From Rubrivirga marina (GTDB taxonomy: Bacteria > Bacteroidota > Rhodothermia > Rhodothermales > Rubricoccaceae), in NCBI RefSeq assembly GCF_002283365.1, contig NZ_MQWD01000001.1:1821779-1885778 (forward strand): DNA of 64,000 nt, read 5' to 3'. Each line of letters begins with the position of its first letter. Positions within the stretch are counted from its first letter, which is position 1. A model generated the notes under the pieces. It ran no database searches, had not been told where the DNA came from, and was given only the letters and a program-made list of their open reading frames with translations. Positions 36,332 to 44,640 of this stretch are shown here, piece after piece. The translations under genes were made by a program, and so were the position numbers.

Positions 36332-38503
36332 ATGTTCGAGGGCCGCCCTCCCCCTCTGCCCGTGCGCGTTGCCACCCTCCTCGCGGTCCTCCTCACCGCG
36401 CCCGCCCTCGCCCAGCCCCAGACCACGCTCTACCCCGGCCAGTCCGGCGCGTCGCTCCTGAACGCCGTCCGGTCGGCCTACACGCCGGCCCAGACGCTCG
36501 GCTACAACAACGGCCGCGACGTCCTCTACCAGCACGAGCAGGACACCCACGGCGAGGTCTGCGGCGTCTACACCCGGTTCTGCATCACGCTCACGCCCGG
36601 CCAGGACCCCTCGACCGACGCGTACACCAAGGGCGTCAACGCCGAGCACACGTGGCCCCAGTCGTACGGGGCCGGGTCGGAGCCGGCGAAGTCCGACCTC
36701 CACCACCTCTTCCCGGCCAAGGACAACGTGAACTCGTCGCGGGGGAACCACCCGTACGCCGAGGTCCCCGACGCCGAGGCGACGGCCTGGTACCGCGAGG
36801 GCCAGAGCCAGTCGTTCGTCCCGACCGTCGCCGTCGACGAGTGGAGCGAGCGGGCCTCGGGCCACCCCGACCCCGCGTTCTCGGCCCGGTTCGAGCCGCG
36901 CGAGGACCACGCCGGGAACGCGGCCCGGGCCGTGTTCTACTTCCGGGCGATCTACGACGCCGAGGTCCAGGCGGCCGGGTCCGAGGCGTTCTTCGACGTC
37001 CAGAAGGGCGACCTCATCGTGTGGCACTACGAGGACCCCGTCGACCTCGCCGAGTACGCCCGCTCCGAGTGGGTCGCGACGCTCCAGGGGACGCCGAACC
37101 CGTTCGTCCTCGACTCGACGCTGGCCCGGCGGGCGTTCGGGCTGTCCGGCGTGCCGGGCAACGGCGGCGGCGCAGGGGGAGGCGGAGGGACGGGGTCCAC
37201 CGGCCCGCTCTGGGTCAACGAGGTCCATTACGACAACGACGGGACGGACGTCGGTGAGGGCGTCGAGGTCGCGGGTCCGGCTGGGACCGACCTCGCCGGC
37301 TGGACGCTCGCCCTCTACAACGGCTCCGGCGGCGCGGTCTACCAGACCGTCTCGCTCTCGGGGACCGTCCCGGCCCAGCAGGGCGGCCACGGGACCGTGT
37401 GGGTCGCCGTGTCCGGGCTCCAGAACGGGTCGCCCGACGGGCTCGCCCTCGTCGACCCGACCGGGACCGTCGTCCAGTTCCTGAGCTACGAGGGCCCGCT
37501 CACGGCGACCGACGGACCCGCCTCGGGCGCGACCTCGACGGACCTCGGCGTGGCCGAGACGTCGTCGACGCCGGTCGGGTGGAGCCTCCAGGTCGGCGGG
37601 GCGGGCTCGGCCGCGGGCGACTTCGCGTGGGAGGGCCCGCAGGCCGGGACGCCCGGGGCGCCGAACGCGAACCAGACGTTCGTCGGCGGCTCGGGGCCGG
37701 CGCCGGAGGCGTGGGTCAACGAGGTCCACTACGACAACTCCGGGGGCGACACGAACGAGGGCGTCGAGGTGGCCGGGACGGCCGGGCTCGACCTCTCGGG
37801 GTGGTCCGTCGCGCTCTACAACGGGTCGAACGGGGCGGTTTACGACACGGTCTCGCTCTCGGGGACGATCGACGACGAGGGCGCCGGGGTCGGCGCGCTG
37901 TGGTTCGCCCGGTCGGGCGTCCAGAACGGGTCGCCGGACGGGCTCGCGCTCGTCGACGACGGGGGCGCCGTCGTCCAGTTCATCTCGTACGAGGGGACGC
38001 TGACGGCGGCCGACGGCCCGGCGGCCGGGATGACCTCCGACGACCTCGGCGTGGCCGAGACGAGCGGGACGCCGACGGGGTACTCGCTCCAGTTGACGGG
38101 GACGGGCTCGAGCGCCGGCGACTTCTCGTGGGCTGGCCCGCAGGCCCACACGAGGGGCTCGGAGAACGCCGGGCAGACGTTCACGGCGCCGGGCTCGCGC
38201 CGGGCCGTCGCCGCTGAGGGTCGGCCCGAGGCGGACGACGCCGGGGCGGGCCTCGCCGTGGCCGTCTACCCAAACCCGGCGACGGGGCCGGTCACGGTGG
38301 CCGTCGAGCTCGCCCAAGCGGCCGAGGTCCGGGCCGAGGTCTACGACGCGCTGGGGCGCCGCGTGGCCGCGGCCGACGCCCGACTCGGCGCGGGGTTCGG
38401 GTCGGTCCCGGTCGACCTCACGGGGCTCCCGGCGGGCGTCTACGTCGTCCGCGTCGCGGCGGGCGAGACGGCGGACTCACGCGTGGTCACGGTCGCCCGG
38501 TAG
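36332..38503 (+). CDS. Secreted endonuclease I family nuclease with two lamin-tail domains and T9SS tail
   Basis: 723 aa from the ATG at 36332; the GTG at 36362 gives a tighter signal peptide (VRVATLLAVLLTAPALAQ) and may be the true start. The nuclease comes first (about 30-270), with H106 in NAEHTWPQS and SDLHHLFPAKDNVNSSRGN. A Gly-rich linker (about 273-288) leads to two tandem, highly similar lamin-tail domains (each WVNEVHYDN...GVEVAG...LALYNGS...GSPDGLALVD). A T9SS tail ends it (YPNPATGPVTVAVEL, YDALGRRVA, LPAGVYVVRVA). Unlike the 30639 gene, the beta domains follow the nuclease. Confidence 0.88.
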   Translation: MFEGRPPPLPVRVATLLAVLLTAPALAQPQTTLYPGQSGASLLNAVRSAYTPAQTLGYNNGRDVLYQHEQDTHGEVCGVYTRFCITLTPGQDPSTDAYTKGVNAEHTWPQSYGAGSEPAKSDLHHLFPAKDNVNSSRGNHPYAEVPDAEATAWYREGQSQSFVPTVAVDEWSERASGHPDPAFSARFEPREDHAGNAARAVFYFRAIYDAEVQAAGSEAFFDVQKGDLIVWHYEDPVDLAEYARSEWVATLQGTPNPFVLDSTLARRAFGLSGVPGNGGGAGGGGGTGSTGPLWVNEVHYDNDGTDVGEGVEVAGPAGTDLAGWTLALYNGSGGAVYQTVSLSGTVPAQQGGHGTVWVAVSGLQNGSPDGLALVDPTGTVVQFLSYEGPLTATDGPASGATSTDLGVAETSSTPVGWSLQVGGAGSAAGDFAWEGPQAGTPGAPNANQTFVGGSGPAPEAWVNEVHYDNSGGDTNEGVEVAGTAGLDLSGWSVALYNGSNGAVYDTVSLSGTIDDEGAGVGALWFARSGVQNGSPDGLALVDDGGAVVQFISYEGTLTAADGPAAGMTSDDLGVAETSGTPTGYSLQLTGTGSSAGDFSWAGPQAHTRGSENAGQTFTAPGSRRAVAAEGRPEADDAGAGLAVAVYPNPATGPVTVAVELAQAAEVRAEVYDALGRRVAAADARLGAGFGSVPVDLTGLPAGVYVVRVAAGETADSRVVTVAR

Positions 38504-38536
38504 CGCCGGCCGTTCGGTGTCGGGGTCGACGGCCTC

Positions 38537-38567
38537 GGGAGTGGCCCGGCGCGGCCGGGTCACTCCC
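38537..38567. terminator. Bidirectional hairpin between convergent T9SS genes
   Basis: Arms 38537-38550 and 38554-38567 pair over 14 bp (one G.U) around GCG. The hairpin overlaps the stop of the minus-strand gene and lies 33 bp after the plus-strand stop. Confidence 0.6.
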
Positions 38568-40314
38568 CGACCGTGACGACCCGCGTCGCCGTCCGCGCGC
38601 CGGCCCGGGCTCGGACCACGTACGGCCCCGGCGCGCGCCCCGACACGTCGACCTCGGCCCAGGTCCCCACGGCCGCGGCCACTCTCCGGCCCAACACGTC
38701 GACCACCTCCACCTGGACCGGCCCGCCCCCGGCCCCCACGACGGCGACCCGCAGCCGGTCGGCCGCCGGGTTCGGCCACGCGAGCACGGCGAGCGGCTCG
38801 GGATCGGGTCCTCCCTCGGCGGCCACGCCTCCCATGAACGGCGGGGCGCCCAGCTTCCACAGCTCGACGCCGGCCGCGCCGTCGGTGGCGTTGAAGTAGA
38901 GCGCGCCGTCGAACTCGGCCAGCTCGATGCCGCTCGTACTGACCTGGCCGTCCCCGGCGCCGGGGTTGACGTCCCCGACGAGGGCGGTCCCGGCCTCCGT
39001 CCCGTCGGTCGACCACAGCTCGCGCCCGGTCACGCCGTCGTCGGCCACGAAGTACAGGGCGCCGTCGACGTCGACGAATCCGGGGTCCCCCTGACGGGCG
39101 ACGAACCCATTGTCCGGGCCGGGGTCGACGTCCTTGACGAGGACGGTCCCGGCCTCGGTCCCGTCGGTCCGCCACGGCTCGAACCCATGCGTCCCGTCGG
39201 TGGCCCTGAAGTAGAGCGCGCCGTCGAAGACGTGGAAGTGGGTGGGGTAGCTCGCCCCGGGACCGGGCTTGATGTCCCTCACCCGGGCGGTGCCCGAGGG
39301 GGTCCCGTCCGACTTCCACAGCTCGATGTCGTCCAGCGAGTCCTCGGCCCAGAAGTAGAGCGCGCCGTCGAACTCGGCCATCTCCATCAACGAGTCGAAG
39401 CCGAACCCGTCGCCGGGGCCGGGCAGGATGTCCTTGACGAGGACGGTCCCCGCCGCCGTCCCATCCGTCCGCCACAGCTCGATCCCGGCCGTCCCGTCGT
39501 TGGCCGCGAAGTACAGGGCCCCGTCGAAGCCGACGAACGACTGGGGGAATCCGCTCTCGGCTCCGGGCTGAATGTCTTTGACGAGGGCCGTCCCGGCCGC
39601 CGTCCCGTCCGTCCGCCACAGCTCGTACCCGTCGGTGCCGTTGGAGGCCTGGAAGTAGAGGGCGCCCTTGAACGGGGTGAGGTCGAAGTCCGTCCGGTTC
39701 GGAGGGTCGACGCTCCCGTCGGGGCCGGGGCGGATGTCCTTGACGAGGACGGTCCCCGTCTCCGTCCCGTCCGTCCGCCACAGCTCGATCCCGTGGGCGC
39801 CGTCGTCGGCCGCGAAGTACAGCGCCCCACCCAGGGCGGCGAACCGGTCGACGACGAACTCCGTGATCCGCCGGGTCGCGAGGCTGCCCTCGGGGCCTGG
39901 GTTGATGTCCTTGACGAGCGTGGTCCCGGCCGCCGTCCCGTCCGTCCGCCACAGCTCGCGCCCGGTCGCGCCGTCGTCGGCCGAGAAGTAGAGGGCCCCG
40001 TCGAACGCGAAGAACTCGGAGGGGCGGCTGTCGTCGCCGCCAGAGTTGATGTCCTTGACGAGCGTGGTCCCGCTCACCGTCCCGTCCGTCCGCCACAGCT
40101 CCCGGCCGTGGGGGGAGTCGTCCGCCGTGAAGTAGAGGGCGCCGTCGAACACGACGAACTCGGTGGGCGCCCCCCCCACGACGCCAGGCCGGAGGTCGAC
40201 GAACGAGAGAGGCTGCGCGAGGGGCGCCCCGGCGAGGGCGGCCGCGATGGCCAGGAGGACGAGGCCCCGGCCGGTGCGTGGACGGACGGGGTGGGGCGTG
40301 GACGGGCGGTGCAT
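38560..40314 (-). CDS. Secreted ELWxTDGTxxGT-repeat protein with T9SS tail
   Basis: 584 aa. After a signal peptide (ending near APLAQ) the protein consists of eight tandem units of about 50-65 residues, each with FDGALYFxADDG and ELWRTDGTxxGTxLVKDIxPG, plus a truncated ninth (ELWKLGAPP). This is the ELWxxDGTxxGT repeat of secreted beta-propeller-like proteins of unknown ligand. The C-terminus is a short T9SS tail (AWPNPAADRLRVAVVG, VDVLGRRVA). The repeat units are very similar at DNA level, which favours copy-number changes. Confidence 0.85.
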   Translation of the reverse strand: MHRPSTPHPVRPRTGRGLVLLAIAAALAGAPLAQPLSFVDLRPGVVGGAPTEFVVFDGALYFTADDSPHGRELWRTDGTVSGTTLVKDINSGGDDSRPSEFFAFDGALYFSADDGATGRELWRTDGTAAGTTLVKDINPGPEGSLATRRITEFVVDRFAALGGALYFAADDGAHGIELWRTDGTETGTVLVKDIRPGPDGSVDPPNRTDFDLTPFKGALYFQASNGTDGYELWRTDGTAAGTALVKDIQPGAESGFPQSFVGFDGALYFAANDGTAGIELWRTDGTAAGTVLVKDILPGPGDGFGFDSLMEMAEFDGALYFWAEDSLDDIELWKSDGTPSGTARVRDIKPGPGASYPTHFHVFDGALYFRATDGTHGFEPWRTDGTEAGTVLVKDVDPGPDNGFVARQGDPGFVDVDGALYFVADDGVTGRELWSTDGTEAGTALVGDVNPGAGDGQVSTSGIELAEFDGALYFNATDGAAGVELWKLGAPPFMGGVAAEGGPDPEPLAVLAWPNPAADRLRVAVVGAGGGPVQVEVVDVLGRRVAAAVGTWAEVDVSGRAPGPYVVRARAGARTATRVVTVGE

Positions 40315-40504
40315 CTCAGTAGGGACGGGGAGGTCAGTTTGGGGCCCCGCTTACTGCCGCGCGCCGGCCGAGCCGACGCGTGGGGGCGACGGGGCCGGCG
40401 TGGACACCGACTCAAACGGAAAGCGGCGCCGGACCGGCTCACGGCCCTCCCGTTCGGGGTCGGAACTAGCCGTCCGCCCCGCTGCGGCGGCTGGGTCCCG
40501 GGGG

Positions 40505-41878
40505 TCAGGCACCCACGGCGGCGATCTCGTCCCACCGCGTCGTGTACCGGGGGCTCATCCGCTCCCGGCGCATCTCCCACCGCGGCGCCCCGTCCGACCC
40601 GTCCCGAGCCTTCCGCAGCGCGCTCGGCGGGCCCATCGCCGCGAACGCCACGGCCCGCCGTCCGAACTTCCGGTTGCACGCGTCGAGCGCGTCCATGAGC
40701 CGGCCCTGCGCCGCCGTCCACTCCGGCGTCCGCTCGTCGGAGTCGAACAGCGCCCGCTGCTCCGTTCCCGCCGGTCTCAACTCGCCGAGGACGACGCCGG
40801 CCTTCCGGTACCGGTACGGCCGGCCCCGCTCGTCGGCCGCGATGAACGCCTCGCCCAGCGACAGCAGCGCGGCCCGGATGAGGTCGGGCGTCCGGGCCGA
40901 GGCGACCGTCAGTTCGCGCTCGACCCACCCCGTCCGGTGCGGCCCCGGCCCGTACCCCTTCGTCGTGCAGAACGCGCCGACCCGCCCGGCCACGAGCCCC
41001 TCGGCCCGGAGCTTCTCGGCCGCCCGCGCCGCGTGCGTCGCGACCGCCCGGCGGACCGTCTCGGCGTCCTCGACCGGCTCGCCGAAGCTCCGAGAGCGGA
41101 CCATCGTCTTCCGCTCGACCGGGCCGTCCCCGTCCCGGACACACGGGAGCCCCCGGAGCTCGTAGACCGTCCGCAGGAGGACGACGTTGAACCGGCTCCG
41201 GATCACGACGTCCGGGGCCTCGACGAGCTTGGCCGCCGTCGAGAACCCGAGGTCCCGGAGCCGCTGGCCCCACCGGCGCCCGACGCCCCACACGTCGCCC
41301 ACGTCGAGGTCCTCGAGGAACGCCTCCCGGTCGGGGTGGCCGTAGAAGCAGACGACGGGCTCCTCGCCAGCGCGGAGGAGCGTCCGGGCGTACTCCGAGG
41401 CCGCCTTCGCAAGCGTCTTCGTCTCGGCCACGCTCACGCGGACGGGGATCCCGGTCCACCGGAGGACCCGACGCCGGATCTCGCGGGCCGTGGCCTCGGC
41501 GTGGTCGCGGAGCGCGTCGCCGGCCCGCCCGCCGGTCGGGAGGTGGACGAACGCCTCGTCGATGGAGTAGGGGACGACGTGGGGCGAGACCGTGAGGAGC
41601 GTGTCCATGACCCGCCGGCTCATGTCCCCATACAACGTGTAGTTGCTCGAGAACACCCGGGCGCCCATGGCCTCGAGCTCGCGGCGGTGCTTGAAGTACG
41701 GGGCGCCCATCGGGATGCCGGCGTCCTTGACCTCCTGCGACCGGGCGATGACGCACCCGTCGTTGTTGGACAGGACGGCGACGGGGACGCCCACCAGCGA
41801 GGGGTCAAAGACGCGCTCGCACGAGACGTAGAACGCGGAGCAGTCGACGAGGGCGACGAGGCGGCGGGGGGAAGGCAC
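40505..41878 (-). CDS. umuC: Y-family DNA polymerase, UmuC-like
   Basis: 457 aa from the GTG at 41878, placed just before the catalytic start RRLVALVDCSAFYVSCERVF; the longer frame upstream has no conserved sequence. Further motifs are VAVLSNNDGCVIARS, VVPYSIDEAFVHLP (catalytic DE), WTGIPVRVSVAETKTLAK and, near the C-terminus, LSP-like MSPRYTTRWDEIAAVGA, the DUF4113 end of UmuC. It should carry out translesion synthesis as the Pol V catalytic subunit. No umuD is adjacent. It is probably damage-inducible, but I could not identify a LexA box. Confidence 0.9.
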   Translation of the reverse strand: MPSPRRLVALVDCSAFYVSCERVFDPSLVGVPVAVLSNNDGCVIARSQEVKDAGIPMGAPYFKHRRELEAMGARVFSSNYTLYGDMSRRVMDTLLTVSPHVVPYSIDEAFVHLPTGGRAGDALRDHAEATAREIRRRVLRWTGIPVRVSVAETKTLAKAASEYARTLLRAGEEPVVCFYGHPDREAFLEDLDVGDVWGVGRRWGQRLRDLGFSTAAKLVEAPDVVIRSRFNVVLLRTVYELRGLPCVRDGDGPVERKTMVRSRSFGEPVEDAETVRRAVATHAARAAEKLRAEGLVAGRVGAFCTTKGYGPGPHRTGWVERELTVASARTPDLIRAALLSLGEAFIAADERGRPYRYRKAGVVLGELRPAGTEQRALFDSDERTPEWTAAQGRLMDALDACNRKFGRRAVAFAAMGPPSALRKARDGSDGAPRWEMRRERMSPRYTTRWDEIAAVGA

Positions 41879-42219
41879 GGCGGGGTAGAGGGGTACCCCA
41901 TGGTCAGACGTGCCATACGCCACCCGTGGTGTCACCGGGGTCCCACGGGGCTTCGCCGTGTGTCCAGAAGCCCCGGTGGTCGGGCGTTGACGGACGATGA
42001 TTGCTGGACGGGTTGCCGGAGGCGAGACAGCACCAGAAAGGCCGATCCCCACCGATCGCTCATGACGTCCGGAATCAGGCCGTTTTTCGACACAGCTACT
42101 GCTTAAAGCGCATCCCACTCAGGGTGGCCCAGCGGCGTCTCTCTAGTGTGTGGAATCACACGCTAGGTCCACCCGACTCCGCCGAGGGGCCTCGGCAGTT
42201 CGCGTGAGTACCTGGGGAC
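41879..42219. other. Intergenic region, 341 bp
   Basis: Upstream of umuC and downstream of the sensor kinase gene. It holds a perfect GGGGTACCCC palindrome (41890-41899) only 11 bp from the umuC start, and a longer palindrome at 42143-42166. GC is lower than average around 42040-42160. No ORF is convincing. Confidence 0.4.
42143..42166. promoter_or_regulatory. 24-bp palindrome (operator or terminator)
   Basis: CTAGTGTGTG (42143-42152), GAAT, then CACACGCTAG (42157-42166): ten-base arms with one mismatch. It lies 53 bp past the kinase stop and 265 bp before umuC. It may be a terminator for the kinase operon or a regulator binding site. Confidence 0.45.
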
Positions 42220-43674
42220 TCATGAATGGAAGGGCGCCGTGCAGCCCAGGCACGGCAGCTCCGCCCAGAACGTCGCCCCCCGACCGGGTCCCTCGCTCGC
42301 GCACCCCACCGTCCCCCCGTACCCCTCCACGATCGCCTTCACGATCGCGAGGCCCAGCCCGCTCCCCGGCTCCGCCTGCACCTCCGGCGTGTCCGCACGG
42401 AAGAACCGGTCGAACAGCCGCTCGCACCCCGCCTCGTCGAACCCGGCGCCGGTGTCCTCCACCTCCAGCCGTGCCACGCCGCCCCCGTGGTCCATCCGGA
42501 CCCATATGTTCCCGCCCGGCGGCGTGTACTTGACCGCGTTCGCCACGAGGTTGTCCACGACCTCCGCGAGCGGTGCCGCCTCGGCGTTCACGCGGACGCC
42601 CTCGGCCGCCTCGACTTCGAGCGACACCCCCTTCCCCTCGGCCTCCGGTCGGAACCGCTCGGCCCGCCGCGCGACCAGCTCGCCGAGGTCGAGCCGCTCG
42701 CCCTCCGGCCGCGAGAGCGACTCCGCCCGCGCGAGCTGGAGGAGCCCCTGGACCGTCCCCGTCATCTCGGCCACGTCCTCGACCACGCGGCCCAGCGTCT
42801 CGCGGTATGCCTCGGGCTCGCGCTCCCGCCGGAGCGCCACCTCGGCCTCGCTCCGGAGCGTCGCGAGGGGCGTCATCAGCTCGTGGGCCGCGTTCGACGT
42901 GAACCGCCGCTCGCGCTCGACCGACGCCTCCAGCCGGTCGAGGAGCCCGTTGAACGTCTCCGCCAGCGCCGTCAGCTCGTCGCGCGTCTCGAACTCCGAC
43001 GGCAGCCGACCGCCCAGCCGCGCCCCGTCGCCGGCCATCCGCCCCGCCGCCTCGGTGAGTACGGCGACGGGCCGGAGCGCGCGGCGCGCGAGCCACCACC
43101 CGGCCCCCAGGGCGAGCAGCACGCTCAGCGCCACGCCGAGGGCGAGCATCCGGCCCAGGTCCCGCAGCTCCCGGTGCCGGCTCCACTCGAACCCCGAGAC
43201 CTCGACGTAGCCCGCCCGCGCGCCGCCCGCGCGGACCGGGACGACGAGCGACCGGAGCGGCTCGCCGTCCCACGCGCGGCTGACCCGGAGCGGCTCGGGC
43301 CCCTCGGGGAGCACCACCTCCAGGGGCGAGTGCCGGTCCACGTTGTCCGACCGGTACGTGACCTCGCCCGTCGGAGAGATCACGCGGACGTAGGTCCCGC
43401 TCGGCCCGTCGAGCCGGGTCGCCACGGCCTCGGACGCCTCGATCGCGCCCGCCTCGATGCCCCCCGTCCCGACCTCTAGGAGCGGCTCGATCACGCCCCA
43501 CTCGTGGTCGAGGTGCCGGTCGAACGACCGGTGCGCCGCCGCGTGGAACCCGACGTAGCAGAACACGGCGAACGCGCTCAGGAGGAGGAGCAGCGCGAGC
43601 GCGTACCACAGCGCGAGGCGGGCCGAGATGGGGAGGGCGCGGAGCACGCCGTCCGAACGCGCCGGCCCGCTCAT
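42220..43674 (-). CDS. Sensor histidine kinase (CusS/CopS-like)
   Basis: 484 aa. TM1 (about 19-43) and TM2 (about 175-197) bracket a ~130-residue extracytoplasmic sensor region. HAMP and HisKA follow, with the phospho-accepting H264 in SNAAHELMTPLATLRSE, then the ATPase domain: NLVANAVKYTPPGG, EDTGAGFD, GSGLGLAIVKAI. The order matches CusS/CopS metal sensors, and the gene heads a copper island. The C-terminus carries CLGC in the last ten residues, an uncommon place for a CxxC. The ATG at 43674 overlaps the regulator stop in ATGA. The metal sensed is inferred from context. Confidence 0.85.
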   Translation of the reverse strand: MSGPARSDGVLRALPISARLALWYALALLLLLSAFAVFCYVGFHAAAHRSFDRHLDHEWGVIEPLLEVGTGGIEAGAIEASEAVATRLDGPSGTYVRVISPTGEVTYRSDNVDRHSPLEVVLPEGPEPLRVSRAWDGEPLRSLVVPVRAGGARAGYVEVSGFEWSRHRELRDLGRMLALGVALSVLLALGAGWWLARRALRPVAVLTEAAGRMAGDGARLGGRLPSEFETRDELTALAETFNGLLDRLEASVERERRFTSNAAHELMTPLATLRSEAEVALRREREPEAYRETLGRVVEDVAEMTGTVQGLLQLARAESLSRPEGERLDLGELVARRAERFRPEAEGKGVSLEVEAAEGVRVNAEAAPLAEVVDNLVANAVKYTPPGGNIWVRMDHGGGVARLEVEDTGAGFDEAGCERLFDRFFRADTPEVQAEPGSGLGLAIVKAIVEGYGGTVGCASEGPGRGATFWAELPCLGCTAPFHS

Positions 43675-44408
43675 TCCGCGCCCCCGGTCTCCCCGGCGGC
43701 CCCCTCGCCCGGGACCAGCCGGTACCCCACACCCCGGAGCGTCTCGATCCACGGGGCCCCCGGCGCGCCCGACGCCTTGACCGCGTCGTCGAGCCGCTGA
43801 CGGAGCCCGCTGACGGTCACGTCGAGGGCGTTGTCGGTCACGTAGAGGGCGTCGCCCCAGACGCGCTCGGCGAGGACCGTCCGCGAGAGGGCCGCGTCGG
43901 CGCTCCGGAGGAACACCTCGAGCATGGCGTACTCCTTCGGCCGGAGGGTGAGGACGGCCTCGCCCCGGGGCCCGGCCATCGTCGCCCGGCGCCGCTCGGC
44001 GTCCAGCGTGAGGGGGCCGACGGTCACCGTCCGCTCCACGTCGGAGAGCGGGGGGCGCCGGAGGAGCGCCCGGAGCCGGGCCACGAGCTCCTCGAAGGCG
44101 AACGGCTTGGGGAGGTAGTCGTCGGCGCCGGCGTCGAGGCCGGCGACCCGGTGCTCGACGTCCGCCAGCGCCGTCAGCATGAGGACCGGCTGGTCCTTCC
44201 CCTCGGCCCGGAGCCGCTCCACGAGCGTCTTCCCGTCGCCCTTCGGGAGCCGCCAGTCGACGACGAACGCGTCGTAGGCGTTCGCGAGGCCCAGCCGCTC
44301 CCCCTCCTCGGCGTCGCGAGCCACGTCCACGCGGTACCCCTCCTCCTCCAGCCCGCGGCGGACGGAGTCGGCGAGGCGGGCCTCGTCTTCGATGAGCAGG
44401 ACCCACAT
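43671..44408 (-). CDS. OmpR-family response regulator (CopR/CusR-like)
   Basis: 245 aa from the ATG at 44408, which starts at the receiver domain (MWVLLIEDEARLADSV). An in-frame ATG at 44441 would add 11 residues. The phosphorylation site is D51 in VVDWRLPKGDG, with KPFAFEEL as the switch lysine region. The C-terminal winged helix contains LTLRPKEYAMLEVFLRSAD and LYVTDNALDVTVSGLRQRLD, and ends IETLRGVGYRLVPG. With the 44408 start, the gene lies 63 bp from a copy of the island-wide 20-bp element, similar to the spacing at other copper genes. It is a candidate reader of that element. Confidence 0.85.
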   Translation of the reverse strand: MWVLLIEDEARLADSVRRGLEEEGYRVDVARDAEEGERLGLANAYDAFVVDWRLPKGDGKTLVERLRAEGKDQPVLMLTALADVEHRVAGLDAGADDYLPKPFAFEELVARLRALLRRPPLSDVERTVTVGPLTLDAERRRATMAGPRGEAVLTLRPKEYAMLEVFLRSADAALSRTVLAERVWGDALYVTDNALDVTVSGLRQRLDDAVKASGAPGAPWIETLRGVGYRLVPGEGAAGETGGAE

Positions 44409-44471
44409 GGGGGCGTCGGGGGCGGGGGACGGGAGGGACATGGGATACCCACGGGTCGAGGCGACGCCGCC

Positions 44472-44491
44472 ACCTTACAGCCTTTTCAGGT
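44472..44491 (-). promoter_or_regulatory. Copper-island element, site 1
   Basis: Read toward the response regulator on the minus strand this is ACCTGAAAAGGCTGTAAGGT, fitting ACCTG-N9-TAAGGT exactly. It lies in the divergent gap between the two-component genes and the DUF2231 operon and could control both. Confidence 0.6.
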
Positions 44492-44549
44492 CGGCCACAG
44501 CCCCACCTCAGGCCCCCCGGCGTTCCGTCCCCCCACGACCGCCGACGCC

Positions 44550-44636
44550 ATGGCCGCCCTCGTCGCCCTCTACTTCGCCGCGCTCCTCGCCGCCGTCGGC
44601 CGAAGCCTCGCGCCCCCCGCCGTCCCGCCCCGCTAG
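44550..44636 (+). CDS. 28-aa membrane microprotein or leader peptide
   Basis: The ATG at 44550 opens MAALVALYFAALLAAVGRSL and ends after a short Pro-rich tail (stop 44634-44636). It encodes a single hydrophobic helix with a basic end. It is the first ORF after the divergent element at 44472 and stops 4 nt before the next gene, so it looks translationally coupled to it. It may be a small membrane protein of the copper system or just a coupling leader. Support is its position, frame and composition only. Confidence 0.45.
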   Translation: MAALVALYFAALLAAVGRSLAPPAVPPR

Positions 44637-44640
44637 CCGC

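Noticed and set aside
38560..40314. Tandem repeats as a CRISPR array
   Set aside because: The periodicity is in frame, encodes ELWRTDGT units, and the units lack unique spacers of constant length.
41890..41899. GGGGTACCCC as a LexA/SOS box for umuC
   Set aside because: It does not match any SOS box I know, and a 10-bp GC palindrome is not rare here.
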